Source of the DNA: Paracyclopina nana
Lineage: Eukaryota; Arthropoda; Copepoda; Cyclopoida; Cyclopettidae
Length of the DNA stretch: 64,000 nucleotides
Reading direction: 5' to 3'
Assembly (NCBI GenBank): GCA_019096065.1
Contig: JAGUCH010000003.1
Span: 2,046,001 to 2,110,000 of the forward strand
Part shown: piece after piece, positions 38,301-50,608 of the stretch
How positions within the stretch are numbered: position 1 is the first letter of the stretch
Layout of the letters: every line of letters starts with the position of its first letter
Notes under the pieces: model-generated
Seen by the model: only the letters and a program-made list of their open reading frames with translations
Database searches by the model: none
What the model was told of the DNA's origin: nothing
Position numbers and translations under genes: made by a program

Positions 38301-40190
38301 CTTTTGCACACTCTCCTCCACTTATTAAAAGTTGCCCAAAGTCAATTTATCAATTGCATCACAGCAAATTGGATGTGTTCCACTGTGTTGGTTTCTGCTG
38401 ACTCACCTTACCCGATATTGTAGGTTGTCATTACTGTTAATGTTGTTGATCCAAAACACTCTAAGGCATTACTACTTCTACTATTATTATTAGAGAGTAC
38501 TTCTATAAGGGGGGAGAGCCCAAAATTACTTACACATACATATTCCCTTAATTCCCCAAAGGTGCAATTCTTTTCAGCAACATTGTTGTCTATTGAAAAA
38601 GTTCCCTCGTTGCCATTGTGTCGCTTATCATATCTTGATGACATGAACAATGTGTCTAAACTCCATTTGACAAAGTTAGTTTGGCAGCAGAAAACAAGGC
38701 TGAATACTAACAGTGTAGAACAGCTCGCAAAATTATGATCAGAGCTTTCAAACCATTAAAAATATGGCCAATCATGATGTAAGTGGATTTTTTATTACAA
38801 TTTCATTACCTTTAAAGCATGAGCTTTCCACATGTGAGATTATTTATATCAAAGCTCTCAAGTTACTTTCAATTTTGGCTCCAAGACTAGCATAAAAAAT
38901 AAAGAAATTGTTTATCAGCTCTTAGCTGTTGTGTTAGTTGAAAATGCACTTTTTATACGCCAGTTTGCTCTTGGAGTAACTTAAGCCTTCCTTCGGGAAA
39001 TGATATAACTGCTTTCTCTTTCCAACCAGATTTTATTGCTACAATTCCGTTTGGTCAAGAATATGTGGCTGAGCGCAGTAGTAAAAGCAGCTGTTTGAAT
39101 AATTGATTCAGATGCTGCTGCAGTTACAGGATAACAACATTTCCAGACAGAAAATTGGCGTTTGCTTGATTGATCCTCGAGGGCAAACACTGCGGTACAA
39201 AAATCTCCCCGACTTATTTTATTATATGAAAAATGCATGTATTGATTCGGCAGAATGATAATGAGATGATGAACAAGTGTTCATCTTGACTTTTGCTGTA
39301 ATGTTGTGCTACATATAGTGAAAGCACTTTGGGGGCTGTTTTGTGTGAAAATAACCAGCACATCCGATTTCATCAGTTGCATCCTCCACAAATGTACAAC
39401 AGCATGCTGAGCTGTCCTCTCTACTTAGAGATGCACATCTTGGCTTTGCTCTAAGAATACCTTGATTGGCAAACAAGCCTGAAAATGACATTTGCAATAA
39501 TTGAAGCCCGGTGTGTGGTGCTAATTCATTTTTATCATATTGAGTAGACTGAAAAAAATATCGGACGTCCAGAACTGACGTCCGGAGCTGCATGCTCCTA
39601 ATTATTCCTGTCCCCTGTTTTGTTGTGTTGCGCGAGTACACAGTGGACATTCTCCTAGAAGAAACAGAGCGTTTGCACAACAAGCAAGTAATTTGTAGTC
39701 AGATATGACAGTAACATGTTCCGTTTGCTTTGTTTTCCATCTCAGCAGAAAATCTCACCCAAAAGCCCAAAAAGGGGGAGGACGAACAGTCCTTCCTTGT
39801 AGGTGTCATAAACAACGTATGGCACACCCACCCACCCCTATATACTATAGTAGTAGAACTATATCGATGCTTGAAAGGATTTCTCCTACCATAAAATCCC
39901 CACTTTTCCCCAGCTTTCATCAAATAATCTGCGTCTCGCGAAAAAGCTCGACTTCCTCCCGGAATGAAAATTGCAAAATTACTTACTCAAGGAAGAAATT
40001 GGTTCGAGCAGAATTCATCAAGTTTCTCCGATACATCGATACTTTTTTCTGCACTGTCCAATTGTAATTAGATTCTGGCTGTTTGTCGATCAAAGTTCAA
40101 CGCCCCTCTCCAAGCCAAAATTGCGAGAAAAAAGTCACACTACTGCTCCTCAAACCCTTTTCCTTTTATGCTCATCCCCTGATTTCCGTA
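35310..40190. other. AT-rich non-coding DNA upstream of the MAX-1-like gene
   Basis: It probably includes 5' leader introns of the MAX-1-like gene, because its first coding exon begins with a 3' splice site. A GT microsatellite lies near 36315. A perfect 8-bp stem (CGGACGTC with GACGTCCG) lies at 39562-39584. A small - strand frame at 38650-38540 ending at a GTAAGT donor could be a leader exon but does not join in frame to the coding exon. Confidence 0.4.
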
Positions 40191-40193
40191 GAG

Positions 40194-40253
40194 TATAAAT
40201 ACATACAAAAGCAGGGATTTAGGTAGTGCACACTCACACTGTGAGTATGCACT
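40194..40253 (+). promoter_or_regulatory. TATA box followed by a 29-bp near-palindrome
   Basis: TATAAATA at 40194-40201 is followed 24 nt later by a dyad: AGTGCACACTCACA at 40225-40238 and TGTGAGTATGCACT at 40240-40253, with one mismatch and a single central base. This is the distance expected for a transcription start site. No coding frame follows directly, so the transcript, if any, would be non-coding or spliced. Confidence 0.3.
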
Positions 40254-40259
40254 GATTTC

Positions 40260-42740
40260 CTGGATGCACAGAGAAAAGTCATTATTTTTCTGATCTCGAC
40301 AACTTTGCTTATTGCTCTCAAAAAATTAAAGTGCGACTTTTTCAAAGCTTTTCTATTATGGATAGGAATTTTGCGCAGATATTAGACACAGTGAGATGAT
40401 ATCTTGATTTTGCAAAATCCTCGCAGCAGCAGATGCGCATGTGATGGGTACATAGAGAAAGCTAGAGATCAAGGGAAAGGAAAGATTAATGATGACCAGA
40501 TGATGCCAACTTAACAATAAATAAGCCTTTTTCCATTTATTACTTGCTTCACTGCAGAAATAGCTTGAAAATCCATTTCACTGGATTCAGTGGCATTCTA
40601 TCATTTCGCTTCAGTAAAATATTACGCGTTTATGGTTGCCATTTTCGTCAACTTTAAATGTCTGCGATCCATTTGTTGATATTTTCCGGTAATTAAATTA
40701 GTTTTTTTAGAGCATTGTTTCTTCTGAGGGAGAGGTTGCATTAGATGCCAAAACATGTTCCGTTATTAGAATTTTTCGCTTTTAAAAGTACATGTAAGAC
40801 TGAATAGGATTTGCAAAAAATAGCATTACTTTTTGATTATTTTTAGATATAGTATTTTAAAAGCTAGATGAGATAAAAAAGCAGAATAGGTTTGGTTTTC
40901 CAACTTTTCACATAAGGAAATCGAGGCTTAGTCTCAGTTTATTTTTTAGATTTTCACATATTTTTAAAACTCAAAGGAAAATTTTTTAAACCTCGTTTGA
41001 AATTGATACTGAGAAATGACAGTTTCACCATGCTTAATTAAAGAGGGGTGTGATTCAGTTAAGAATGTGTCATTCAATCAAAGAGCTGAATTTAATGAAA
41101 TCAATGTGGGTTGATTATTTTGTCATGTCAGTTTTCTCTTTCAACTCTCAAATTGAAAGGAAGTGGACTTTTTTTGGCCAAAATTGAAATCACATGTTCA
41201 GAGCCACAAGTTCATAGAAATGAAGTAGTCAACAAGAAAAAAAGTTCAAATTTTGCAGATTTCCTGGAAGAGAACAGGATAGAAAAATATTTTGTTCAAA
41301 CAACAACAAAGCTGTGCGGAAAACGTGTTTAAAGCATTTATTCACTCTTGATATTTAGCACCATCTTATGTAATGTACAGCTTTCGTCTTGTTTCAAAAT
41401 CTAGTATTTTTCATTTATTTCTTCCATACACTGCAAATAGTGACCTTATAGTACTTTTTCGAGCATCTCGATGCAGTACAAAGCTCCAAAGAGCATCTCG
41501 AAATTTTATTTTGGTTCACTTTAGCAAAATCTGTGATTGCACATTTTAAAAGCTGATTTTGCACCTAATATCACATCTATATTAAATCATACCTGTTTTT
41601 GCTCAAGAGCTAAATAAGTGAAGCTCATTTTACGTAAAAGTTGCAAGATTCAAGAATTGGGCCAAAATGTAATTATTTTTCACCAATGTCAAAAAGTCCA
41701 GTTTGAAAATGGGAGCAAAAGTTGCGTAATCACTCATATACATTTTGACTTTTATTTTCCTCACTCAACAAGCAACAATGTGATCTTGACCACTTTTACT
41801 ATCTGTTCAAAAAGGGGACTCGACTGGTATTTTTCATACTTCAGGTCTTCAATTTTGGCAAGAATTCGCAAATTTTCTGCTATGTCAAGCCCACCACTAG
41901 CTGAAAAGTTTGTCTTTGGGCTGCTGAGACATTATGCACTCAATGGAAACCTTTGGGCCTAAGTTTGATTTGAGTATTTGGCCTTATGCTTACTGTATAT
42001 TTTTCTCAATAAAAGGGTCTTTTAAGAAAACCCGTGCATACTAAATAAATATGCAACACCCATTGATTCAACTTTTAGTTAGTTGAAAAAACTCTTATGA
42101 TTGCAAAAGACTGAAATATTCACGTAACTTAATAGCTAGAAAGTCAATACTTCTAGCTGCCTGAAATCATGGCATTTATTGGGTATTCATCTTTGCAAAT
42201 TTTTCTTAGATCGTAACATATCCTTAAATGAAATGGTTCAGTTTTCGTATTTCTGATAAATCTATGCACTTGACTCAAAATTCATAAGGTCTTAAGAGGT
42301 GGTAAACATGGTCTACTGGAAGCTATCAAAAGTGCTCATTACTTGAAATATGATGCTTGAGAAATTAAAAAAACGCAATTTAACGGGCGGAAAAAAATTC
42401 TTCATAGGCAAACCCACCGCAATTATTGCAATGATGTATGAATGGCCTCAGATCTACAAATGTGGAAGTCTCTAAATTTGCTGAATTTATAGCAAATATA
42501 GGAAAAACATCTCCAGGAAGCTCTAATTTATTGTGCTGATTTTATTAATTTAGCTGAACTGAAGTGGCCCAAAGAATAATGTATAGAGAGTCCATTGATA
42601 ATTTTAATATTTATTTTCTTTTTCTTTCACTAAATGGTTGGTTGGTGGGTCAACTGTCCAAAATGGATAAAGGTGGGTTTTTTTGACAGCAGAAAATAAA
42701 GCAATTGTGTTTCAAAAATAATAGTGCTGGGGAAATTTTA
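40260..42740. other. AT-rich intergenic DNA
   Basis: No supported gene. A 114-codon frame at 41618-41962 has no family resemblance or splice sites. Confidence 0.45.
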
Positions 42741-42818
42741 AGGAGCATCATTAAAATCCAATAATCCGGTCTATCACACTCAATCTCAGTAATGCCATCT
42801 GTTGCCAATCGAGCAACT

Positions 42819-43058
42819 TCACCCCCATCTTCTGCCCTGCTTGTCTACACTGTTCTGCTGCCTTCTTTGCTGTTGCTGCTGAGACCAAGATTGCTGCTGC
42901 TGCTGTTGTTGGTGTTGTTGTTGGTGCTGGGGCTGCTTGTAGGAATTCTGCTGCTGTTGCTGCTGATTTCCTCCTGGAAACGCGTTGTTCCATAGGTAAT
43001 TGAGAAATCCGCCATTGGCAGAGGAAAAGTTGGCTGCTGCATTGTAAGAATTATGCAT
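42819..43058 (-). CDS. Poly-glutamine exon of an unidentified gene
   Basis: Reading down from 43058, a 3' splice site (CATTTTCAG) lies immediately before ATG. The frame encodes MHNSYNAAANFSSANGGFLN, a YLWNNAFPGG segment, then Gln-rich blocks broken by Asn, His, Ser and Arg, and ends at a stop 79 codons on. The Q tract uses mixed CAA/CAG codons, so it is not a pure triplet expansion. The ATG may be internal, with earlier exons upstream, or the start of a gene with a spliced leader. Another frame of the same stretch continues to a different stop at 42751, so an internal splice is possible. AATAAA on this strand lies near 42610. Family unknown. Confidence 0.4.
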   Translation of the reverse strand: MHNSYNAAANFSSANGGFLNYLWNNAFPGGNQQQQQQNSYKQPQHQQQHQQQQQQQSWSQQQQQRRQQNSVDKQGRRWG

Positions 43059-43059
43059 C

Positions 43060-46000
43060 TGAAAATGGAAGCAAAAAATTAAAGCATGCCACCGAAAGGT
43101 TCCTTCAAGGGGTCTCGCAACCTCATTGCCTTATCTACTTTGAATACGCTCCTTTTTTTTGGTATTTTGGCAATAAAGCCAGCAAAAAAAGGGGAAATTG
43201 GAATTTACACACTAGTCAAGCTTTGCTTGCAGCAATATCACACAATATCACACAATTCTCCATTAATACCAGTATAGTTATATCGCTTAAACGCCAGTGT
43301 GAGTATTTAATACGGATTAGTAGTTGTTACCTTGAAAGGTTCGTTTTGACTGACTGATTTGGTCGGCGTTTAATCGTAAACTGAACAGAGATGCGTCAAC
43401 TTTTCCGAGATATTCTGCGAGCGCTGCTGCTTCAGTATGAACTCAAAATACAGCCTGTCCTGTTTCCACTGAGGAATGCAACAGGACAACGCGGACTCGA
43501 GGCGAGAGTCATGTTGTTCTCATATGAAGGGAGGAGGAGGCCACCTTCTAAAAAGCTAAGTAGGCCATGAAAAACGACGACGACGGCTTGACGCAAAAAA
43601 CGAAACTTTCTACACTTCGTGGGCAACCACGTGATTTCTGTAGAGACTCTTCAACTATCAAAGATCCGCCCATTTCAATGGCAGGGCTGAAATCTGTGCG
43701 TACGCCTGGCTCCAAATGCGATACACAATAGCTGTACCGCATGTACCAGAATACAACTACTTTGCCATACATTCTAGGCCTTGTTGAGCTGCATGTTGTG
43801 TGCCAAAATATCGATGCTCAAAAGCAAGCCCAAGCAGTAATTGGATTATCTATAGACAGCAGCATCATAACAAAGACACTCCATCTACCGAGTTTTTTGA
43901 AGAAACACTTGTGAGCCGAGTTCAAAATCACATTTTGTATGCATTAGTCGAGCCACTTTATTTAGGGCAAATAGCTATAGTAAATGGTTACTTTGTTTTT
44001 ACAAATGCATAGCTTCAGGACTCTAACGTCTTGATGTTTTAAGTTTTTTGGGTATTATAGATTTAAAGCCATTTTATTTTAACCTCATAAAGTAATCCTT
44101 CACAAAAATTGATAACTCTTATGTGCTTGGGTCTTTATTTCGAACTACTTTACGAGTCGCAAAAACGCGCTAACTCAGTTTTTTTGCTCGAGCAGTGTCA
44201 GCTGAAAATCACAAATGTTGCCCATAAAGGCCGCTGGGATCGCCCTACATCAATGTTATTGTTATGACACTTATGTGAATAGTCCAACCAATCCAAGCAA
44301 TTTTGTAAAAAAAAAGTGAGGAAATGGCAATATGAACTTGCTTCATGTTTTTGTCTGATATTCGGCTAAGGGACAGGCCTTTATTTATTTTTTAGTCTAT
44401 ATGTATTATCAGTTTCGTATCTTTGGCTAAAAACTGGATCGTTAGGCAAAAGGTGCATAGAAGATGAATTATGTTGCGCCATTAAAAATATGCTGGGTGT
44501 ATGAGTATGCACTTTTAAGAAAGTTTCATCTCTACGAAATGGCATAGCAGCAAAAAATCTTGCATGCCTCAATATGGGTATGGACACAATGGAAAATTTT
44601 CCTTTTGCTGCACCTAGCTTGATGATCATGGAGATGGCATTCGTGAAATTCCGGTCACCTTTGGGGCAGTGTATTGCCCCCTCGTGACCCCAGTCGTGGA
44701 ATTAATAATCACTTTTTGATCTATTTATAGCCCTGCCATGGAATTTGGTCGGGATGTTTCAGCTGTTGCCAATTCCAGACTGTTCTAATTATTAATTAGT
44801 GAAAGTCCCCCCAATGGAGAAATTGAGTTGTTACCCCCATAAATCTGCTTCATGGGGCCCTTGAACCGCGTGGTTTTTTCCCTTATATAAAGTTTATCAC
44901 CTTGGCAGAATCCGGATAGCAGAAAATGGCTCCTTAAAAGTCCTTTGTTGTGATTTTGGAGCTTTAGACCCCCAGCAACAGTCTCAAACTCTCTATGCTT
45001 CTTCTACACCTACAGTCACTTGTGTTGCTAAACTACAATGTGGGAAATCTTCACTTTGGAAAAAAACGAAGAGTGCCTTTTCTACCCACTAGGGGGCGTT
45101 TTGAAGCATTTCTTTGGCTTCCCAAGGAAATTGCACCAATTCAATTATGCTGATAATAAACCGAGCCAATGTGGCTTTTTACTTCTGCTGGCTCAAGACA
45201 TTTGAGGTGGTGGAATTTCTGGCATTGAGCTGAATTTTACAGCGGCAAAGTTTCGAGTACTGTAAAACTCAGTGAGATCATCAGTGAGAGTGGCAGGTTA
45301 AAGCGTTTCTTGAACCCCAAAATTTCTCAATCCTCCTTGGCTGCAGTGGAATAGTTTTGTTGCGAAATTCGAGTCTTTGTTGCTAGCTCAGCTTCATCAG
45401 CTGTTTGCGTCATCAGTCACGGAACTTTTGACTCGGGCCAAAAGCAACCTTGCTGGTTCAAGGTGAATCAAATTACTGTATTCAAACTGGACATAGCTGG
45501 TCATCACCAAATGTCCATGAATTTTTATGATCTGTGCAAAATTGCTGCCCTACAGAAATTGCAAAGCAAAAAGTGGAGCCATTACTTGGAAATCGTGCAC
45601 ACTAGCGTTAACCCCTCTTTAACATCATACATATTGAGTAAATATTAAATAAGGAATAGTGATTGCAATTTCTTAGGAAATGATGGCTGATTTTTGTGTT
45701 TTAATGTCCTCAATGGAGTAACAAAATCTTCGACACCTAATCCTGATCAAACGGGTTTTTTATTAAAAAAAAGGGCAAAAAGAACAAGTTTTGGCCCCCA
45801 CCAAAAAAAAGATCATAAACAAGTGCTGTCGTATTATTAGTATTCCATATTTTTGGCGGTCTGCTTTCGAAAAGCGCCATATCCTAGGGTAAAATTTTAA
45901 TTCGGCTATTTTTTTAGAAGTGCACAATAAAATGTTGCCTGGTTCATTTAGGCATAAATTCTAAGTGAAACAAAAGGCATGGATGATGTCAGATCTTTTC

Positions 46001-46924
46001 TGGCAGGTTATTCACCTTGGAGATAATGGGAGAGAGAAGGAGCTCTTTATTTTCGGTTGATTCGTTCAGAATATGCTAGAATATTGTATCAAGTGCACAT
46101 TTGGATAAGGTAAAATGCACCTCCTTTGAATGGCTTCCTTGACACCCCCTTCTTTTTAAAAATGTGTAGTTGGGAAGTGAATACAGATGTGGCAAATTGT
46201 TTTTGGCACTTGAAAACAGCCACAGTACATTTGTTACATACGCAGACGTTTGTTCGGCAATGTCAATTCAGTTGAATAAGCCGGACAAATGAAGTGAAAA
46301 ACCATTGAGAAAAACGTAGAATCTCATATATACAGTTAATAAATACGAAATCACGCCAAACTTTTAAAATGATTATTTCATCGTTGGGCTTTCAAATACA
46401 TGTATTTTAGGAAATTGCACTGTCTGTTGTGGTAATGTGAGCTTATCCTTGTTTTGCAGCTCAATGTAGCATCTCTCTTGATATGAAAAAGATGAGGAAA
46501 TAAGGTTTACTTTTGACGTGTTGCACAAGGTACGAAGAGCAGCTAAAAAGAACCTGCAAGCATGTGTCTACAAACGTATTTTTTTACTGCATTTATTCAT
46601 GATATCCGATTGTTTTTGTGCTTTTCCTGGAATAGCAGTTGTAAAGATTAAATGCGTCGCTTCTATTCAAAGTCAACGTAGGTATATGGCCTTTTTCGTT
46701 GTGGCTCTCAGAGGAAATCTGTACACATGTAGTATTTAACACAAATGTGTCCCCGCTCGAAGAGTTTCCCCGTTTTATTTATGTAAGAGTTCAAGTTTCG
46801 CTTTCCTTCCAATTACCCCGTATTCCCCGTAACTTTTGCAGATAAATAGATTTTGGATGCCATACCCAAATAAGATTTAAAAAACTGGTTTTGTCAAAGA
46901 ACCAGTTTTAGTTTCAACCCAACC
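43060..46924. other. Intergenic DNA before the protease-kelch gene
   Basis: No exon supported by splice borders or homology. Open frames are short and AT-rich. Confidence 0.4.
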
Positions 46925-49900
46925 ATGAGCAAGTACAAACACAGTGTTGTTGTTGTCAGTGGGCTTATTTCGGTTTTGTTCTCCTCTTTTCCCCTTAGTG
47001 CTGGCCAGTTGGACACAAGTACGAGAAACAGCCTTGTTTTCTTCTGCAAATGAAAAAATCAAACCACTTTCTTCTCCGAAGGAACTTTCACGTCATGCAG
47101 AACCAGTAAAACTGACCAGGGAGAAGGAGACAGGGGACAACTAGATCAACCCTGCGTTTTTCCGTTCACTCTGAGAAATAGGACGTATTGGGCTTGCACC
47201 TATGATTACAGCCACATTACAGGTTGCGCTAATATAACATATCTTGTATAAAAGTTCGTCAAATGAATTGGGTCACATTCAGGCTACAAACCCTGGTGCT
47301 CTACCAAAACCGACAAACTGGGCAACCACATTTCGGGCGGGAAAAATTGGGGCGTGTGCGATGATTTGTACAATTGCCCCATTCCACCAAGACACTGCGG
47401 AGAACCAGTTAGAACTCGAAGGCTGCCAGACGATCGTGATGACAATGTGGACATCATACAAATGCCTTGGATGGCCTCCTTGGGCAAATTTGATGAGTAC
47501 TTCTTTCATCCACTCCAAAGCCAGAATTCATGTTCATTTTTCAGAAAGGTGTGGGGACATCAGTGTGGCGGAAGTCTGGTGACAGCCTTTCATGTGTTGA
47601 CAGCAGCTCATTGCTTCGATCTGCTGGTGGATTTGGAGGGGTACAAAATGAGGCTTGGCTCGGCTGACATGGAAGATCCAGATGAAGGCATCATTGAGCG
47701 CAATGTAGCTCGGATCATGGTGCATCCAAAGTACGTTCAACGAAGGGCCTACTTTGATGTGGGCATCGCGCTGGCTGACAGGCAGATTGAATTCACTGAA
47801 TATGTGCGGCCAGTGTGCCTACCCATGACACCCGTGGACGATGAGAATTATCTGTCTGGGGATTTCGTCACTTTGGCTGGTTGGGGACTGCAGTTCCAAA
47901 CTGCAACCAGGCTGTACGCTCCAACAAAAAGCCTCAAATTACATACGCTACAGGTATATCCATTATAGCGTGTTTTTAAAGAGTGAGTATTGTTGTTTTT
48001 TCAGGTCAACTCAAAAGAGATTTGTGAGAGCATTTTCAGCAGGGAATATTTGAAGGAGTTAAAAATACCCCTGTTCAAACTGGGTCAACTGCCATATGGC
48101 TTCCAAAGTGATATTAGTTGCGTGGGCAACGAATGGCTGCCAGCTGTAAGCAAATACATTTATGATGATGCGGTCAAATTGTAACCACTATTTTCGTTTT
48201 TCAAGGAAGGAGCTTGCGATGGAGATAGCGGGAGTCCAGTGATTCTGCGAATCTCTGGCACAGCTCGTGGCAAGCCCTATTTTGAGCAGCATTACATCGT
48301 TTCAACTGGAGTGGATTGCGAGCTGAAGGCCACAATTTACACGCGAGTGACCAACCGGGAAATCCTGCACTGGATCCAGAAAACCACAGACACGTTTCCC
48401 CTACTTATGGTCGTTGGAGGGTACAATTCAGAAAGGCAACTGATGAACGATGTGGAGCTGCTATCTTCCACGCCGAACAATGTGTGCTCCAAGCATGTGA
48501 GGCCAATTTTCGGCAAGGCTTATCAGACCTCGGATGGCAAAATTGAAAATGAGGCTGAAATGCTCGGTCACGTGGGAGTTTTTGCCAAAGATGCCCCCAG
48601 GGTGTGCGGGGGGAAAAATGCCTTTGACAACCTGGACACTTGCTATGAATTCAACAATACTGCTAACAGGTAAGAGGCTTTCTCTTTATTCCCATTGTAT
48701 CAAAGCACTTAGGTTATTAGGTGGATATGTTTGTCAGTCGATTCATTCCTAGGCTGACGTGATGTTGACAGTTGAAAGCATCCTTTACACCATTTTTCCT
48801 TCTGTGGCTTATGCGATTTGCCTTGCTAATTTCTTCATCAGTTCCGTCATCATCGTAAGCTACCTCGAATCCAAGCCACCAGGATTGCAGTCCTTTTTGG
48901 ACAGGCTTTTGCAGGACCTTCACTATTCTTTGCGCTTATTCTACTTGAGTCTAAACGCAAATAGTATCCTAGCCCTTTGGTACTTTTGGTACCCTGAAGA
49001 ACTGAAAGGTCTTCTTGACTTTGCTCTGATCCCTTCATGCATGCTTTGCCACTCAAGTTTAAGCCTGTTGACGTACTCTATTGGGAAGTACCTCAGTATT
49101 TACCAAAGTACGTTGCTGCACGACCGCATCACTGATGAGGAAAACTGCCTCAAATTCATCCGATTTTTCACGATCGCTTTCACTTTGTGTGGTTTCGCTT
49201 TAAACCAATTTTACATTGGCTCACTGCGATCCACCTTCTTTTATGGGTCTTGGGACTCTTCCTTGTATGTCAAAGGAGGGCCTTTTCCTCATGTCCTCTT
49301 GGGCCTAAATGTGATCATCATGTCTGGGCTGCAAATTCACGCGGAACTCTCGCAGGGAGATTTTTCTTACAAGTCGAAGCATCTCCGAATATTTTTGTCT
49401 TTGACCATCCTAGCTGTTTTCACTGTTATTTTGGGTCACCATAGTCTGGCCAAGGTGCAATTAAGGAAATTGGTCTTCGGTGTTTTGATAGCAGCCTTTT
49501 TTCAAATCCTGTTGCCCATTATGATGATTGCCAAAAATGAAAACTTGAAGAGTTACGCTGTCACGTGGCTCAAGAGACTCCTTGGCATTTCACATGCATA
49601 AAATTTCAGGTGGTATCCAATGCCATCAATGATCCAAAAAAGGTATCAAGGAGCGGCTGTACTAGATGACAAGGGCAATATGTGGGTGATGGGTGGCACT
49701 CACAACTCCAAAGCTGCAGACTCAACGGAGATTTTCGAGTACCAGCCGCCGCCAAGAGTCGGTAGATGGCGCAAAGGTCGACCGTTGCCTGCTGACCTCA
49801 GAGATTCCGGAATTGAAAGCCATTGTGCAGTGAGGCTCAATAACTCTCACATTTTCATAGCTGGAGGTTTTGCCAGGGCTTTTAGGCTCAGAGACTCAAC

Positions 49901-50608
49901 TCTGGACAATGACTCCAACAGGGACAGCACTGACGACATTGGTGGTAAATCTGAATAGCATGATTAATTAATAATGCTGAGTATGATGATATTCTATTCA
50001 AAGAGGTGAACATCGGTGAATTGGGTACCAATCCTAGGCTAGCCACCTTGGACAAAAGGCAAACTGATGATGATGGGTTGGGACCGATTGGAGGTGGTTA
50101 TGCTTTGAAGAGAGCATGGCTTTTTGATGGCTACTACTGGACTGAAATTGCAGATATGCACACTGTCAGAGACAGACCAGCGTGCTCAGTCTTAGAAATG
50201 CCTGATGGAACTGTAAGCTTCTCTGAAGAAGAATTATTTAAAATATTTTCAGATTTTTTCACTTTTATGCATCTATACTAAAAGGTTCGAGTTCTGGTTG
50301 CTGGAGGCTGTAAAGGGTGGTGTGCCAACAATCCAGCCATGAGCGAAGCGGAAATGTACAATCCGGAGACGAATTTATGGCAAAAAGTTGCCGACTTGCC
50401 AACTCCATTGTCTAGTGCAAGAATGGACCTACTAGATGGCATTCCAACTGTTATTGGTGGATATGACAATCGAAACCAAAATGGTCTGTTGTACCAGTAC
50501 ATGATCAATGAAGATGTATGGACACCTCATCCATCTGTACGATTAAGAGTGCCCAGAAGTAGCCCTGCAGTCTTTCAAGTTCCTAAATCATTGTTTAAAT
50601 ATTGCTAA
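46925..50608 (+). CDS. Secreted fibronectin type II - S1 serine protease - kelch propeller protein
   Basis: The signal peptide exon starts at 46925 (MSKYKHSVVVVSG...); its junction to the next exon is unresolved. Later exons are about 47124-47222, 47283-47953, 48005-48145, 48206-48669, 49610-49944, 50004-50212 and 50285-50608, all in phase. A fibronectin type II module spans the first intron: CVFPFTLRNRTYWACTYDY, then WCST and NWGVC. An S1 protease domain follows with CGGSL, TAAHC (His), DVGIAL (Asp) and GDSGSP (Ser). The same exon that carries GDSGSP continues directly into kelch sequence (LLMVVGGYN). Six GG-ending blades are visible: MVVGG, VCGG, VMGG, IAGG, VAGG and VIGG. The pre-protease site reads RTRR then LPDD rather than the usual R-IVGG. 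Function unknown; presumably extracellular proteolysis with propeller-mediated binding. Confidence 0.85.
48762..49601 (+). CDS. Intronless seven-TM protein nested in the kelch intron
   Basis: A single frame of 279 residues starting MLTVESILYTIFP lies completely inside the 940-nt intron (48670-49609) of the protease-kelch gene, on the same strand. Seven hydrophobic segments are visible, at about residues 7-30, 58-80, 88-115, 133-155, 175-195, 210-230 and 238-260. The pattern suggests a GPCR-like or other polytopic protein, but I see no DRY, NPxxY or other signature. A 3' splice site (TTCATTCCTAG) lies 9 nt before the ATG. The stop codon is only 8 nt before the next kelch exon, and no polyadenylation signal lies between, so its mRNA would have to read through or share the host's 3' end. 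A retrocopy origin would explain the lack of introns. Family unknown. Confidence 0.72.
   Translation: MLTVESILYTIFPSVAYAICLANFFISSVIIVSYLESKPPGLQSFLDRLLQDLHYSLRLFYLSLNANSILALWYFWYPEELKGLLDFALIPSCMLCHSSLSLLTYSIGKYLSIYQSTLLHDRITDEENCLKFIRFFTIAFTLCGFALNQFYIGSLRSTFFYGSWDSSLYVKGGPFPHVLLGLNVIIMSGLQIHAELSQGDFSYKSKHLRIFLSLTILAVFTVILGHHSLAKVQLRKLVFGVLIAAFFQILLPIMMIAKNENLKSYAVTWLKRLLGISHA

Noticed and set aside
38540..38650. Small - strand exon ending at a GTAAGT donor, possible start of the MAX-1-like protein
   Set aside because: Joining at that donor (phase 0) to the acceptor at 35309 gives an immediate stop; only a weaker donor would restore the frame.
42751..42993. Ala-rich - strand frame overlapping the poly-Q exon
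   Set aside because: It is the shifted reading of the CAG/CAA tract; only its last 25 codons might be real if an unseen splice joins them.
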